Source of the DNA: Clostridia bacterium
GTDB lineage: Bacteria; Bacillota; Clostridia; Oscillospirales; CAG-272
DNA: 64,000 nucleotides
Reading direction: 5' to 3'
Assembly: GCA_017412045.1 (NCBI GenBank)
Contig: JAFQOX010000041.1
Coordinates: 1-64,000 of the forward strand
In this document: in pieces, positions 36,524 to 45,014 of the stretch
Numbering within the stretch: the stretch's first letter is position 1
Layout: each line of letters opens with the position of its first letter
Translations under genes and position numbers: made by a program
Notes under the pieces: generated by a model
Database searches by the model: none
Told to the model about the DNA's origin: nothing
Seen by the model: the letters and a program-made list of their open reading frames with translations, nothing else

Positions 36524-36562
36524 AAAACCGCAGATCTCGTCGCAACAGATCCGCGGTTTTAC
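36524..36562. terminator. Bidirectional terminator after the corrinoid operon and the 25-aa gene
   Basis: AAAACCGCAGATCT pairs with AGATCCGCGGTTTT; T- and A-rich on both flanks, so it can serve both converging units. Confidence 0.75.
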
Positions 36563-36563
36563 T

Positions 36564-36641
36564 TTATTTGAAAAAAGCGACGCCGTTTCCGCGAATCACC
36601 GCGCAAACGCCGAAAATAACGCCGAGAATGACCCATTTCAT
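36564..36641 (-). CDS. 25-residue small membrane peptide
   Basis: A complete miniature transcription unit on the minus strand. A consensus promoter lies at 36678-36706. The ribosome site AAAGGAGG is 8 nt before ATG 36641. The 25-codon frame MKWVILGVIFGVCAVIRGNG plus VAFFK ends at a TAA, and a terminator follows immediately. Residues 2-16 are a hydrophobic helix, followed by a positively charged tail, typical of small membrane proteins, type I toxins or sporulation micropeptides. No homologue is recognised by eye. The perfect expression signals are what support it. Confidence 0.65.
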   Translation of the reverse strand: MKWVILGVIFGVCAVIRGNGVAFFK

Positions 36642-36677
36642 ATTACCGTCCTCCTTTGCGTTTCAGATTTCATTTTT

Positions 36678-36706
36678 ATTATAGCATTTTATCCTATCTT
36701 TGTCAA
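36678..36706 (-). promoter_or_regulatory. Consensus sigma-A promoter of the 25-aa gene
   Basis: Minus-strand TTGACA (36701-36706), exactly 17 bp, TATAAT (36678-36683). Confidence 0.85.
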
Positions 36707-36810
36707 GCCGAAACAAAAACACGCGCACGGCAACCGCATTTACTTTTTCACATTCATCAATAAAAATCATAATCGGAATGATATAGATATATGGAGATTT
36801 GAAGATTGCC

Positions 36811-36864
36811 CAAAAAAGGTGCTCGTCCAGATCGGAGATCATCGCGAAGCACCTTTTTTTTTCG
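36811..36864 (+). terminator. Hairpin with T-run in the 36.7-37.1 kb gap
   Basis: AAAAAAGGTGCT pairs with AGCACCTTTTTTTT. No gene is recognised between 36707 and 37124; this hairpin and the next bracket about 160 bp of unassigned sequence. Confidence 0.6.
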
Positions 36865-37023
36865 AATGTAGCGGGCGGTTATTAGGTTTCGAATACCGAT
36901 CTTTGTGAGGCTTATACGGGACTTCCATCCTTTCAGCAAGCACAATCAAGATGCTGAGCTTGTTGATTGGGGTATCGAGAATACGTGTATTATGCCCGTA
37001 TTTATTGTGGACATAAAATGAGC

Positions 37024-37064
37024 GTCAGGCAAGGCAGTCTCGGAACTGCCTGCCTGATTTTTTC
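37024..37064 (+). terminator. Second hairpin terminator in the same gap
   Basis: TCAGGCAAGGCAGT pairs with ACTGCCTGCCTGA, followed by TTTTTTCTC. It ends whatever is transcribed from the 36.87-37.02 kb stretch, possibly a small RNA or a gene remnant. Confidence 0.7.
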
Positions 37065-37124
37065 TCTTTTTGCAGGAATACTTGTACGAAAAACTTTTTT
37101 ATTCAGTAAAACTTATCGAAAAAC

Positions 37125-37153
37125 TTGACAAAAGGCAGATTTTTTTATATAAT
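37125..37153 (+). promoter_or_regulatory. Sigma-A promoter of the acyl-activating operon
   Basis: TTGACA (37125-37130), 17 bp, TATAAT (37148-37153), 53 bp before the start codon. Confidence 0.88.
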
Positions 37154-37206
37154 CAAATTGTAAAGTTCTCGAAAGCTGAAAAATAAATCGGAAAGAAGGA
37201 TTTACT

Positions 37207-38901
37207 GTGAAAAAAAGTCAACCCACTCACAAGGTTTATGAGTTTGACACGTTTTATGACGGCGTAGTCAAACAGGCGCAGCGCTACGGCGACAAGGACA
37301 GATACGTTTACAAACGCAAGAAGCAGGAATATCATTTCACGTACAATGATATGCTGAATCACGTAAACTATCTCAGCTCCGCTATGAACGTTCTCGGCGT
37401 TGCGGGAAAATTTGCAGGTGTCACGGGCGACACGCATCCCGATTACGTTGCAACCTATATTGCAACCACCTCCTGCGGCGGTGTCATCGTTCCTCTGGAT
37501 AAGGAAATCTCCGCGGAACAGTTCACCAATTTCGTCAATCTTTGCGAATTGCAGCTTCTTGTCTATACCTCGTCCATGCACAAGAAGATTCTCCCCCTGT
37601 ACGATCAGATGCCGACGCTGAAATACATCGTCTGCATGGATTTCGACGGCGAAAAGCCCGAGGATCCCCGTTTCATGACGCTTGCGGAGATGCTGGAAAT
37701 CGGTAAGAAGGCATACGACGAAGGCGACCGTACGGCTGAAAATCACGTCGTGGACAGAGATGCGGTTTGCACAATTCTCTTTACGTCCGGTACGACCGGT
37801 ACGAGCAAGGGCGTTATGCTTTCTCAGAAAAATCTGACGACGAGCGCTTACGACTGCTGCGCGATCATCGATGCAACGGCGGATGATACTCTCGTTTCCG
37901 TTCTTCCGATTCACCACGCGTATGAGTTCACGATCTCCCAGCTTGCTGCACCCAATATCGGTATTTCCATGTTCATCAATGATTCCATCAAGAACACCCT
38001 GCGCAACTTCGCAAACTTCAAGCCCACCGGCTTGATCCTGGTTCCTCTCTACGTAGAGACCATGCAGAAGAAGATCTGGGCGGAAATCGAAAAGAAGGGC
38101 AAAACCAAGCTCGTCAAGAGAATGATCCCGATCGCGCTGAAGCTTCCCAGAAGCATTCGCCGCAAGATCTTCAAGGATATCATCGATGCGTTTGGCGGCA
38201 AACTGAAATTCATCGTATGCGGCGGCGCGCCCCTGCGTACGGAATTGATCCGTGAATTTGATGCCTTTGGCATTAAGATTTGCGAGGGTTACGGTATCAC
38301 GGAGTGCTCCCCCCTGATCTCCTGCAATCCCTTCAACAAACGCAAGCCCCATTCCGCAGGTCTCGTCGTCAACCACATGCAGGCTCGTATCGACAAGGAA
38401 TCTCCCGAGGATGAGACCGGCGAGATCACCGTCAAGGGCGATGCCGTCATGCTCGGCTACTACAAGAACGAAGAAGCAACCCAAGCCGTTTTCACGGAGG
38501 ACGGTTGGTTCAAAACGGGCGACATCGGTTATATGGATCAGGAGGATTATATCTATATCACCGGCAGAAAGAAAAACGTCATCATCGCAAGCAACGGTAA
38601 GAACGTTTTCCCCGAGGAGCTGGAGGAGCATCTCGGCGTATCCGAGCTGATCAGCGAAATCGTCGTTGTCGGAAGAAAGGGCGAAGAACCCGGTGAGGTT
38701 GTGATCACCGCCCTCGTATTCCCCGATTACGATAAATTTGAAGGTAAGACGAAGGAAGAAATTCAGGCGGCTATCGAGGCTGAGGTTGATGCGGTCAACA
38801 AGAAGCTCCCGACCTTCAAACACATCAAGAGCGTGGAAATTCGTGAGACGGAATTCGAAAAGAATACCTCCAGAAAGATCATGCGCTACAAAATCAAGTA
38901 A
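37207..38901 (+). CDS. AMP-binding acyl-CoA/acyl-ACP synthetase
   Basis: A 564-residue ANL-superfamily adenylating enzyme that activates a carboxylic (probably fatty) acid with ATP and transfers it to CoA or ACP. Motifs: P-loop ILFTSGTTGTSKGVMLSQ (about residue 195), YGITECSPLIS (A5), DGWFKTGDIGYMD (A7), and the hinge ITGRKKNVIIASNGKNVFP. A C-terminal catalytic Lys sits in FEKNTSRKIMRYK. No membrane span. GTG 37207 has AAGGA upstream. An acyl carrier protein gene follows 45 bp downstream in the same operon, making ACP the likely acceptor (an AasS/DltA-like logic). Confidence 0.88.
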   Translation: MKKSQPTHKVYEFDTFYDGVVKQAQRYGDKDRYVYKRKKQEYHFTYNDMLNHVNYLSSAMNVLGVAGKFAGVTGDTHPDYVATYIATTSCGGVIVPLDKEISAEQFTNFVNLCELQLLVYTSSMHKKILPLYDQMPTLKYIVCMDFDGEKPEDPRFMTLAEMLEIGKKAYDEGDRTAENHVVDRDAVCTILFTSGTTGTSKGVMLSQKNLTTSAYDCCAIIDATADDTLVSVLPIHHAYEFTISQLAAPNIGISMFINDSIKNTLRNFANFKPTGLILVPLYVETMQKKIWAEIEKKGKTKLVKRMIPIALKLPRSIRRKIFKDIIDAFGGKLKFIVCGGAPLRTELIREFDAFGIKICEGYGITECSPLISCNPFNKRKPHSAGLVVNHMQARIDKESPEDETGEITVKGDAVMLGYYKNEEATQAVFTEDGWFKTGDIGYMDQEDYIYITGRKKNVIIASNGKNVFPEELEEHLGVSELISEIVVVGRKGEEPGEVVITALVFPDYDKFEGKTKEEIQAAIEAEVDAVNKKLPTFKHIKSVEIRETEFEKNTSRKIMRYKIK

Positions 38902-38946
38902 GAATTATTTTAAATGCCGCTCCGCGGCAAGACAGGAGAGTTTATT

Positions 38947-39180
38947 ATGTCTATCATGGAACAGATCACAGAAATTCTTGTGGAAACCTTTAGTCTTGAT
39001 CCTGAAGAAGTTACTGCCGATGCAAGATTGGAAGCAGACCTCGGTATCAATTCCCTTGAGCTCGCAGAGCTCGCGCTTCGTTGCGATGAAGAATTCGACG
39101 TTGAAATCGACGACGAAGACATCCACCGTTTGATTACCGTTGGTGACGTTGCTAACTACATCGAAGAAAAAACAGCATAA
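38947..39180 (+). CDS. Acyl carrier protein
   Basis: A 77-residue ACP. The phosphopantetheine Ser is S36 in DLGINSLELAELA, where the usual DSLD is replaced by NSLE, so this is probably a specialised ACP rather than the fatty-acid-synthesis AcpP. The rest (LRCDEEFDVEIDDEDIHRLI) is the normal acidic helix II-III. ATG 38947 with AGGAGAG 6-7 nt upstream is preferred to the longer frame. It is coexpressed with the AMP-binding enzyme and followed by a terminator. Confidence 0.9.
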   Translation: MSIMEQITEILVETFSLDPEEVTADARLEADLGINSLELAELALRCDEEFDVEIDDEDIHRLITVGDVANYIEEKTA

Positions 39181-39187
39181 ATAAATT

Positions 39188-39243
39188 TTCGCGTGAAATT
39201 CGTTCGGGGCCTGTTTTTCTCGAACGGATTTCACGTTTTTTTG
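39188..39243 (+). terminator. Terminator after the ACP gene
   Basis: CGTGAAATTCGTTCG pairs with CGAACGGATTTCACG, then seven T. Confidence 0.88.
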
Positions 39244-39298
39244 TCATACAAAGTTGCAGATGCAACTTTATGAGGCAAAGCGCGAAAGGAGTCTAACA

Positions 39299-40552
39299 AT
39301 GAATATTTGCGGAAAAAGAATGTACGCACTTCTTGAAAAATTGAATTTTGAACGTCTTTCTACCTTTGAAGGGGAACAAAAAGCGGCGGCGATTCTCAAA
39401 AAAGAGATTGAGGAACTTGGTCTTACGCCCGTCATCGAAACCTTCAAAGCACCGAGATATACCATCAAGACGGCAAAATTGGAAGTGACAGAGCCTTTTT
39501 ACAAGGAATATGAGGTGAACGGTTACGGTTTTGCAGGCAATGATGCCGCAAACGGAATCGAGGCGGATTTCGTTTATTTGGAAGCGTTTGAACCGATCGA
39601 CTTGGTTGACGTGAAGGGGAAGATCGTTTTTGTTGCGAATGGCTTGCGCCCAAATGATTTCAAGATCCTCTTGGAAGCGGGCGTTCTCGGGGCAATTACG
39701 ACATCCGGCAACTTCCGCGATACGGCGGAAACGGCGGATTTGGATCAGAGAATGCTCCGTCCCATTCATATCGAGCACGGCAAGCTTCCCACGGTTTGTA
39801 TGCGCATGAAAGAAGCAATGGAGATGGTTGCCTCCAAGCCCGGTAAGGTAAAGCTGACGCTTTCCCAGGAGGAAGGTGAGGCAGATTCTCAGAACGTCAT
39901 GGTGGAGATTCCCGGAACGGAATATCCGGACGAGGTGATCGTATATACTGCGCATTACGATTCCGTTGTTTTCAGTCACGGTATGTTTGATAACGCGACG
40001 GGTACGGCAACGATCCTGGAGGTCCTCCGTTATTATAAGGAAAATCCGCCAAAAAGAACTCTGCGTTTTATCTGGTGCGGTTCGGAGGAAAGAGGACTTC
40101 TCGGCAGTAAGCATTACGTAGCCGCGCACGAGGAGGAACTCGAAAAGATCCGTCTTTGTATCAACGTTGATATGACGGGACCGATCTTCGGTCGTGACTA
40201 TGCGCTGGTTACGGCAGAGGAATCTCTTTGCAGTGTGATTACGTTCCTCTATAAAGAATTGGGACATCCGATGACGGTCATGCAGGAGATTTGCTCTTCC
40301 GACTCCATTCCGTTTGCGGACAAGGGAATCCCCAGTGTAAACTTCCTGCGCAGAGGAGCGAATAATTCGTATCAGATTCATTGCCGTCACGACGTGATCG
40401 ATATCATTTCCGCAGATGCGCTGGAAAGAACCGCGAAATTTATCGTCGCCTTCTCCAATCGCGTGATCGAATCCAAATTCTTCCCGATCGATAAGACCAT
40501 GCCCGAAATCATGGTGGACAAGATCAATAAGTATTTGCGCAAAAAGCTGTAA
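39299..40552 (+). CDS. M28-family metallopeptidase (cytosolic)
   Basis: A 417-residue di-zinc aminopeptidase-type protein with a PA-domain-like insert (about residues 85-170). Zinc-site residues are visible in VYTAHYDSVVFSHGMFDNATG (first 20 residues: His, Asp, then Asp), CGSEERGLLGSKHY (catalytic Glu pair), INVDMTG and IHCRHDVIDI. No signal peptide, so it is probably cytosolic peptide degradation. ATG 39299 has AAAGGAG 8 nt upstream. A perfect 9-bp-arm palindrome, AAAGTTGCA/TGCAACTTT, sits at 39250-39269, 30 bp before the start, and could be an operator. Terminator downstream. Confidence 0.88.
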   Translation: MNICGKRMYALLEKLNFERLSTFEGEQKAAAILKKEIEELGLTPVIETFKAPRYTIKTAKLEVTEPFYKEYEVNGYGFAGNDAANGIEADFVYLEAFEPIDLVDVKGKIVFVANGLRPNDFKILLEAGVLGAITTSGNFRDTAETADLDQRMLRPIHIEHGKLPTVCMRMKEAMEMVASKPGKVKLTLSQEEGEADSQNVMVEIPGTEYPDEVIVYTAHYDSVVFSHGMFDNATGTATILEVLRYYKENPPKRTLRFIWCGSEERGLLGSKHYVAAHEEELEKIRLCINVDMTGPIFGRDYALVTAEESLCSVITFLYKELGHPMTVMQEICSSDSIPFADKGIPSVNFLRRGANNSYQIHCRHDVIDIISADALERTAKFIVAFSNRVIESKFFPIDKTMPEIMVDKINKYLRKKL

Positions 40553-40566
40553 TGGATTCCAAAAGA

Positions 40567-40611
40567 AAACCCCTGACAGATTGTAATCCAATCTGTCAGG
40601 GGGATTTTTAT
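40567..40611 (+). terminator. Terminator of the second M28 peptidase gene
   Basis: CCCCTGACAGATTG/CAATCTGTCAGGGG stem of 14 bp with a short loop and a T-rich tail. Confidence 0.88.
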
Positions 40612-40672
40612 ATCATAGGAAATCGCGCAAAACGGACCTTGCCGTTTTGCATTGTTTAAATGCAAACAAGCG
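40612..40672 (-). repeat. Degenerate copy of the dispersed repeat
   Basis: On the minus strand the end motif reads GCGATTTCCTATG, preceded by AACGGCAAGGTCCGTTTTGC. Only the end motif and the neighbouring block are kept; the hairpin end is lost. Confidence 0.5.
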
Positions 40673-40720
40673 AAGCACACCGAAATGCTGCACAGTTCGG
40701 TTTCCGGTGGGATTCCGCTT

Positions 40721-41569
40721 TTAAAATGGAATGCGAAGCAAACGGAGCAGCGTGGGAATCTCGTTTTCAATATCCACGCCGTAGCGTGTGTCCGTTTGGT
40801 CGGCATAGGTGCGTCGGATGCACGCGAGCGTATATTCGACGGCGACTTTCGTTGCATCCTCGACGGAGAATCCTTTTGTCAGGGCGGCGATCAGCGCGCT
40901 GGCAAAGGTGTCGCCCGTACCGTGATAAAATCCGTCGATCTTTTCCGCAAAGGCATAGGAGATTTCATCGCTTATGGCATCGTATGCGGCGGCGCCGATC
41001 GTTTTTTCGCTTGCCGAAACGCCGCTCAGAACGATTTCCTTCGATCCGAGCCTTTGAGCGAGGCTGCGGAGGAGCGCTTCCGTTTCTTTCTGTGTGTAAT
41101 GCTCCTTGTATTCTTCTCCCAGGAGAAACGCCGCTTCCGTCAGATTCGGCGTGATGATGTCCGCCATGCGGCAGAGCTCACGCATACCTTCGAGAAAATC
41201 GGGCGTGATCAGAGAGTAATACTGTCCCGCATCTGCCATGACGGGATCTACGACGATCGTCGTTTCGGGCGTTGCGAAATCGCGCAGAATATCCTTGACG
41301 ATGCCGACCTGCTCGGGAGAGCCCAGATAGCCCGTATAGATCACGTCAAACGTAAAGCCGAGCTTTTTCCAATGGTCGGCGATGGGACGCATATCCTCAG
41401 TCAGATCGCGAAAGGTGAAATCCGTAAATCCGCCCGTATGAGAGGAGAGAACGGCGGTCGGCAGAGGAATGACCTCCGCGCCCGAGACGGAAATGATCGG
41501 AATAGCTGCCGTCAGGGAACACCGTCCGAGACAGGATATATCATGAATGGCGAGAACTTTTTTCTGCAT
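40721..41569 (-). CDS. pdxY: Pyridoxamine/pyridoxal kinase
   Basis: A 282-residue ribokinase-like (PfkB/PdxK superfamily) kinase that phosphorylates vitamin B6 vamers for salvage to PLP. Marks: the N-terminal substrate loop VLAIHDISCLGRCSLTAAIP, the IPLPTAVLSSHTGGF motif, VVDPVMAD, TPNLTEAAFLLG and the anion-hole motif YHGTGDTFASALI with the catalytic Asp. ATG 41569 follows AAAGGGGC at about 8 nt. It lies opposite the neighbouring PLP-dependent enzyme genes (dat, alr) on the other strand, which share demand for its product. Confidence 0.88.
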   Translation of the reverse strand: MQKKVLAIHDISCLGRCSLTAAIPIISVSGAEVIPLPTAVLSSHTGGFTDFTFRDLTEDMRPIADHWKKLGFTFDVIYTGYLGSPEQVGIVKDILRDFATPETTIVVDPVMADAGQYYSLITPDFLEGMRELCRMADIITPNLTEAAFLLGEEYKEHYTQKETEALLRSLAQRLGSKEIVLSGVSASEKTIGAAAYDAISDEISYAFAEKIDGFYHGTGDTFASALIAALTKGFSVEDATKVAVEYTLACIRRTYADQTDTRYGVDIENEIPTLLRLLRIPF

Positions 41570-41727
41570 GAATAAAAGCCCCTTTCCTTTAAATTTCATT
41601 CATCATAAGATAAAAGTGACATTTTATTATAACACCAAATAACGGGAGTGTCAAGTTTGTTCCCGACGGATTTTGGGAATCCGCGCGCAAAAATCATGAA
41701 AAAATCGGTTTGCAAGGGAAAACTTGC

Positions 41728-41756
41728 TTGACATTTTTTCAAATCGTCCGTATAAT
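41728..41756 (+). promoter_or_regulatory. Sigma-A promoter of the dat-alr operon
   Basis: TTGACA (41728-41733), 17 bp, TATAAT (41751-41756). Confidence 0.88.
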
Positions 41757-41795
41757 AAACATATCACCCCTATTATCAGAAAGGAATTTTACCAA

Positions 41796-42641
41796 ATGAA
41801 AACACTTGGTTATTATAACGGAGAAATCGGTGAGCTGGAGGAGCTTCGCGTTCCGATGCTTGACCGCGCCTGCTATTTCGGAGACGGCGTTTACGACGTC
41901 GTCTATACGCGCAATCATAAGCCGTACGCGCTTCGCGAGCATATCGACAGGTTGTACAGCAGTATGGCGATCCTGAACATTCATCTGGATATGCATCCCG
42001 ACGAGCTGGAAGCGCTGATCTGCGATCTGATCAAAAAGGTGGATGCCGATGAGCAGAACGTTTATTTTCAGGTATCCCGCGGCACGGGCTTGCGCGACCA
42101 CGCGGTCAAGGAGCCCATGAAAGCGAATCTCTGGATCATGCTCAAGCCGATGCCGATCCGCGATACTTATAAAAAAGCAAATCTGATCACTCTGGAGGAT
42201 AAACGCTTCCTCTATTGTAATATGAAAACGCTGAATCTCATTCCCGCCGTTCTGTACTCCACCACGGTGGAGGGCGGCGGCTACGACGAAGCCGTTCTGC
42301 ACCGAAACGGCAGAGTAACGGAGTGCGCGCACAGCAATCTCTCCATCCTGAAGGACGGCGTGCTCCGCACCGCTCCCGCGGACGAATATATTCTTGCCGG
42401 CATCGGCAGAGCGCATTTGATCCGCAAATGCAGAGCGTTCGGCATTCCCGTCTGCGAGGAACCGTTTACGGTGGAGGAAATGATGCAGGCGGATGAGATC
42501 ATCGTGACCAGCGCAGGCTCTCTTTGCATTGCCGCCGGCACGGTTGACGGCATTGCCGTCGGAGGAAAAGCGCCCGAGCTGCTTCGCCGTTTGCAGGATT
42601 CGCTGATGGCGGACTATTTCAGCGCGACCGAAAAAGACTGA
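41796..42641 (+). CDS. dat: D-amino-acid aminotransferase (class IV)
   Basis: A 281-residue PLP enzyme of fold type IV that interconverts D-alanine and D-glutamate with their keto acids. PLP Lys K144 lies in YCNMKTLNLIPAVL; GDGVYDVVYTRNHKP and FQVSRGTGLRDHA are further family signatures. The CAHSNLSILKDGVL loop fits D-amino-acid aminotransferase better than branched-chain aminotransferase, though specificity is not certain. AAAGGA lies upstream of ATG 41796. Two bp after its stop begins alr, so the pair is translationally coupled and supplies D-amino acids for peptidoglycan. Confidence 0.88.
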   Translation: MKTLGYYNGEIGELEELRVPMLDRACYFGDGVYDVVYTRNHKPYALREHIDRLYSSMAILNIHLDMHPDELEALICDLIKKVDADEQNVYFQVSRGTGLRDHAVKEPMKANLWIMLKPMPIRDTYKKANLITLEDKRFLYCNMKTLNLIPAVLYSTTVEGGGYDEAVLHRNGRVTECAHSNLSILKDGVLRTAPADEYILAGIGRAHLIRKCRAFGIPVCEEPFTVEEMMQADEIIVTSAGSLCIAAGTVDGIAVGGKAPELLRRLQDSLMADYFSATEKD

Positions 42642-42643
42642 GT

Positions 42644-43810
42644 ATGGATTATCAGAGAGTTTACGCCAAAATAGACCTGGATGCCATTGCGCACAATATC
42701 GCGCTCGTAAAAAAGAAGATTGCCGATAAAACCAAGCTGATGCTGATCATCAAAGCGGATGCCTACGGACACGGCGCCGTCGTGATCGCAAAGGAATTTG
42801 AGGCGCAGGCGGATTATTTCGGCGTGGCAGAAATGAACGAGGCGCTGGAGCTTCGGGCGGCGGGCATTCAAAAGCCGATCCTGATCCTCGGCTATACCTC
42901 GCCGTTTCTCCATGAAAAGGCTTTGGAAAACGATATTACGCTGACGGTATTCCAATATCAAAACATTGAAAAGCTTTCCTCGACCGCCGCAAGGCTTGGC
43001 AAGGAAGCGAAGATCCATTTTGCCGTGGACACGGGAATGTCACGTATCGGCTTCGGTGTGACCGAGGAGGATGCGGATCTGGCAGCAAGAGCGTCAAGGC
43101 TGCCGTTTATCCGTCTGGAGGGAATCTTCAGCCATTTTGCCATGGCGGATGCCATCGACAAGACCTCCGCGGAAAAGCAAAGATGCCTCTTCGAGCAATT
43201 TCTTTCCATGCTGCGGGTCAGGGGCGTCGAAGCGCCCATCCGCCATCTGGACAACAGCGCAGGAATTCTTTCCTTTGAAAACGGGTACGATATGGTTCGT
43301 GAGGGAATTATCCTTTACGGGCTGTATCCGTCGGAGGAGGTTTGCTCTCAGGTTGGCGATTTTTACGATTTCCGTCCCGCGATGGAGATCATTACCCATA
43401 TTTCTCATATCAAAATGCTGGAGGCGCATCACGGCATTGGATACGGTCACACCTACGTGACCGATAAGCCCTTGCGCGTGGCGACGGTCCCTGTGGGATA
43501 TGCGGACGGTTATCCACGCGCGCTCTCGAACCGCGGCGAGGTTCTGATTCACGGAAAGCGCTGTCCCATCCTCGGCAGAATCTGTATGGATCAGATGATG
43601 GTGGACGTGACCGACGTTCCGGAAGCGTTGCCGGAGGATCCCGTAATTCTCGTCGGAAAAGACGGAGAGGAGGCTATCTCCGTTCAAGAGGTTGCCGACG
43701 CGGCGTATTCCTTTCATTACGAGTTCGTTTGCGGGATTGCCAGAAGAATTCCGCGGATCTACGTACGGGACGGAAACGTTGTTCAGCAAAGCTTGTACCT
43801 GAATATATAA
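42644..43810 (+). CDS. alr: Alanine racemase
   Basis: A 388-residue PLP enzyme making D-alanine for cell-wall synthesis. PLP Lys K37 is in LIIKADAYGHGAV. The second catalytic base (Tyr) is in HGIGYGHTYVTDKPLRVATV on the opposite monomer, and RICMDQMMVDVTDVP and VCGIARRIPRIYV are standard C-terminal motifs. Full length. The start ATG 42644 follows the dat stop by 2 bp. A strong terminator ends the operon. Confidence 0.96.
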   Translation: MDYQRVYAKIDLDAIAHNIALVKKKIADKTKLMLIIKADAYGHGAVVIAKEFEAQADYFGVAEMNEALELRAAGIQKPILILGYTSPFLHEKALENDITLTVFQYQNIEKLSSTAARLGKEAKIHFAVDTGMSRIGFGVTEEDADLAARASRLPFIRLEGIFSHFAMADAIDKTSAEKQRCLFEQFLSMLRVRGVEAPIRHLDNSAGILSFENGYDMVREGIILYGLYPSEEVCSQVGDFYDFRPAMEIITHISHIKMLEAHHGIGYGHTYVTDKPLRVATVPVGYADGYPRALSNRGEVLIHGKRCPILGRICMDQMMVDVTDVPEALPEDPVILVGKDGEEAISVQEVADAAYSFHYEFVCGIARRIPRIYVRDGNVVQQSLYLNI

Positions 43811-43814
43811 TATC

Positions 43815-43860
43815 AAAAGACGATGCTTTTTGTTTTAAAAAAGAACGCATCGTCTTTATT
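43815..43860 (+). terminator. Terminator of the dat-alr operon
   Basis: AAAGACGATGC/GCATCGTCTTT arms with an A/T-rich loop and T-rich tail. Confidence 0.85.
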
Positions 43861-44051
43861 ATGTTTAAGCTCCCGTGCCGTGTAAGCAGACACTTGCTCC
43901 GCGATTGACGATAATCCATGGGGACGTTTTCAAAAAGATATATAAAAATGTATTTATTTGTGGTATATGTTCATAATTTATTTCATTTTTTTTGTAATGT
44001 TAGTAAAAAAGAAGAAAATTTTTTGCGGTTGAAAAAAAGTCAGAAAAACTA

Positions 44052-44080
44052 TTGCTTTTTTAATTTCTTTATGATATTAT
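44052..44080 (+). promoter_or_regulatory. Probable promoter of the polysaccharide regulatory operon
   Basis: TTGCTT (44052-44057), 17 bp, TATTAT (44075-44080). It leaves a leader of about 140 nt before the first gene. The AT-rich 43861-44051 shows nothing further. Confidence 0.5.
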
Positions 44081-44226
44081 AATTGTGAAGAGGAGTATAT
44101 TTCGGAAAAGAATTTGGGTAATTTTGTTTCAATGTATTGAAAATTTGGTTTTTTTGCACAAACCAACGATTTTCAGGTTTTGATATAAACAGAAAATACA
44201 AAATCTTGGAAAAAGGAGATTTGAAG

Positions 44227-45003
44227 ATGGACAAAAAAGATAATATGATATCTGAATATTATACGATTGATTTGTTGCATATCGTGAAACGCGTATGGCA
44301 TTATATTTGGGCGGTTGCTCTGGCAAGCGTGCTTGCGGCAGTAATCGGCTTTTGTTATGCATCCTTCTTGATCGCCCCGACGTATTCCTCCTCGGTCATG
44401 CTCTACGTCAATAACAATTCGTTTTCTGTGGGAAGCACGGACTTTACGATCAGCTCCTCGCAGATCTCGGCGGCGCAAAGCCTGGTTGATACGTACAGCG
44501 AGATCTTAAATAACCGGACCACTTTGGAGCGTGTCATCGATAAAGCCGACATTTCATATAAATATGAAGAGCTTTCCAAAATGATCACGGCGGGTCAGTC
44601 GAACGGTACGGAAATTATGAAGGTCACCGTAGTTTCCGAAAATCCGGAAGAGGCTGCAAAGATCGCGAATGCCATCGCCGAGGTTTTACCGCTCAGAATC
44701 TCGGAGATCATCGAGGGTGCTTCTATGGAAATCGTTGATACGGCAGTTCCGAATTATCGGAAAATTGCGCCGAGCATTACCAAGTATACAGCGGTTGCAT
44801 TTATTTTGGGCTTACTGCTTTCCGTGGGTGTGATTGCGGTATTGGCAATCATGGACGATACGATCCACGATGAAAATTATATCCTCCAGAATTACAATTA
44901 TCCGATTCTGGCGAAGATCCCCGATCTGATGGAAAAGGATTCCAAGCATTACGGCGGATATCACTACTACTATTATCAGGGCGAGCAAGAATCCAAGGAT
45001 TGA
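44227..45003 (+). CDS. Polysaccharide co-polymerase / BY-kinase modulator (Wzz, CpsC/YveK-like)
   Basis: A 258-residue protein with two membrane spans (about residues 25-47 and 180-200) around an extracytoplasmic alpha/beta domain, the classic Wzz/CpsC layout. The second span is followed by a short cytoplasmic tail (MDDTIHDENYILQNYNYPIL) that in this family activates the tyrosine kinase encoded next. It sets polymer chain length and switches the kinase. AAAAAGGAG is 9 nt before ATG 44227. The next gene starts 11 bp after the stop. Confidence 0.85.
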   Translation: MDKKDNMISEYYTIDLLHIVKRVWHYIWAVALASVLAAVIGFCYASFLIAPTYSSSVMLYVNNNSFSVGSTDFTISSSQISAAQSLVDTYSEILNNRTTLERVIDKADISYKYEELSKMITAGQSNGTEIMKVTVVSENPEEAAKIANAIAEVLPLRISEIIEGASMEIVDTAVPNYRKIAPSITKYTAVAFILGLLLSVGVIAVLAIMDDTIHDENYILQNYNYPILAKIPDLMEKDSKHYGGYHYYYYQGEQESKD

Positions 45004-45014
45004 AGGTGAGAGAT

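Noticed and set aside
36757-36945. 62-codon minus-strand frame in the 36.7-37.1 kb gap
   Set aside because: It crosses a strong hairpin terminator and lacks a ribosome site. No family resemblance.
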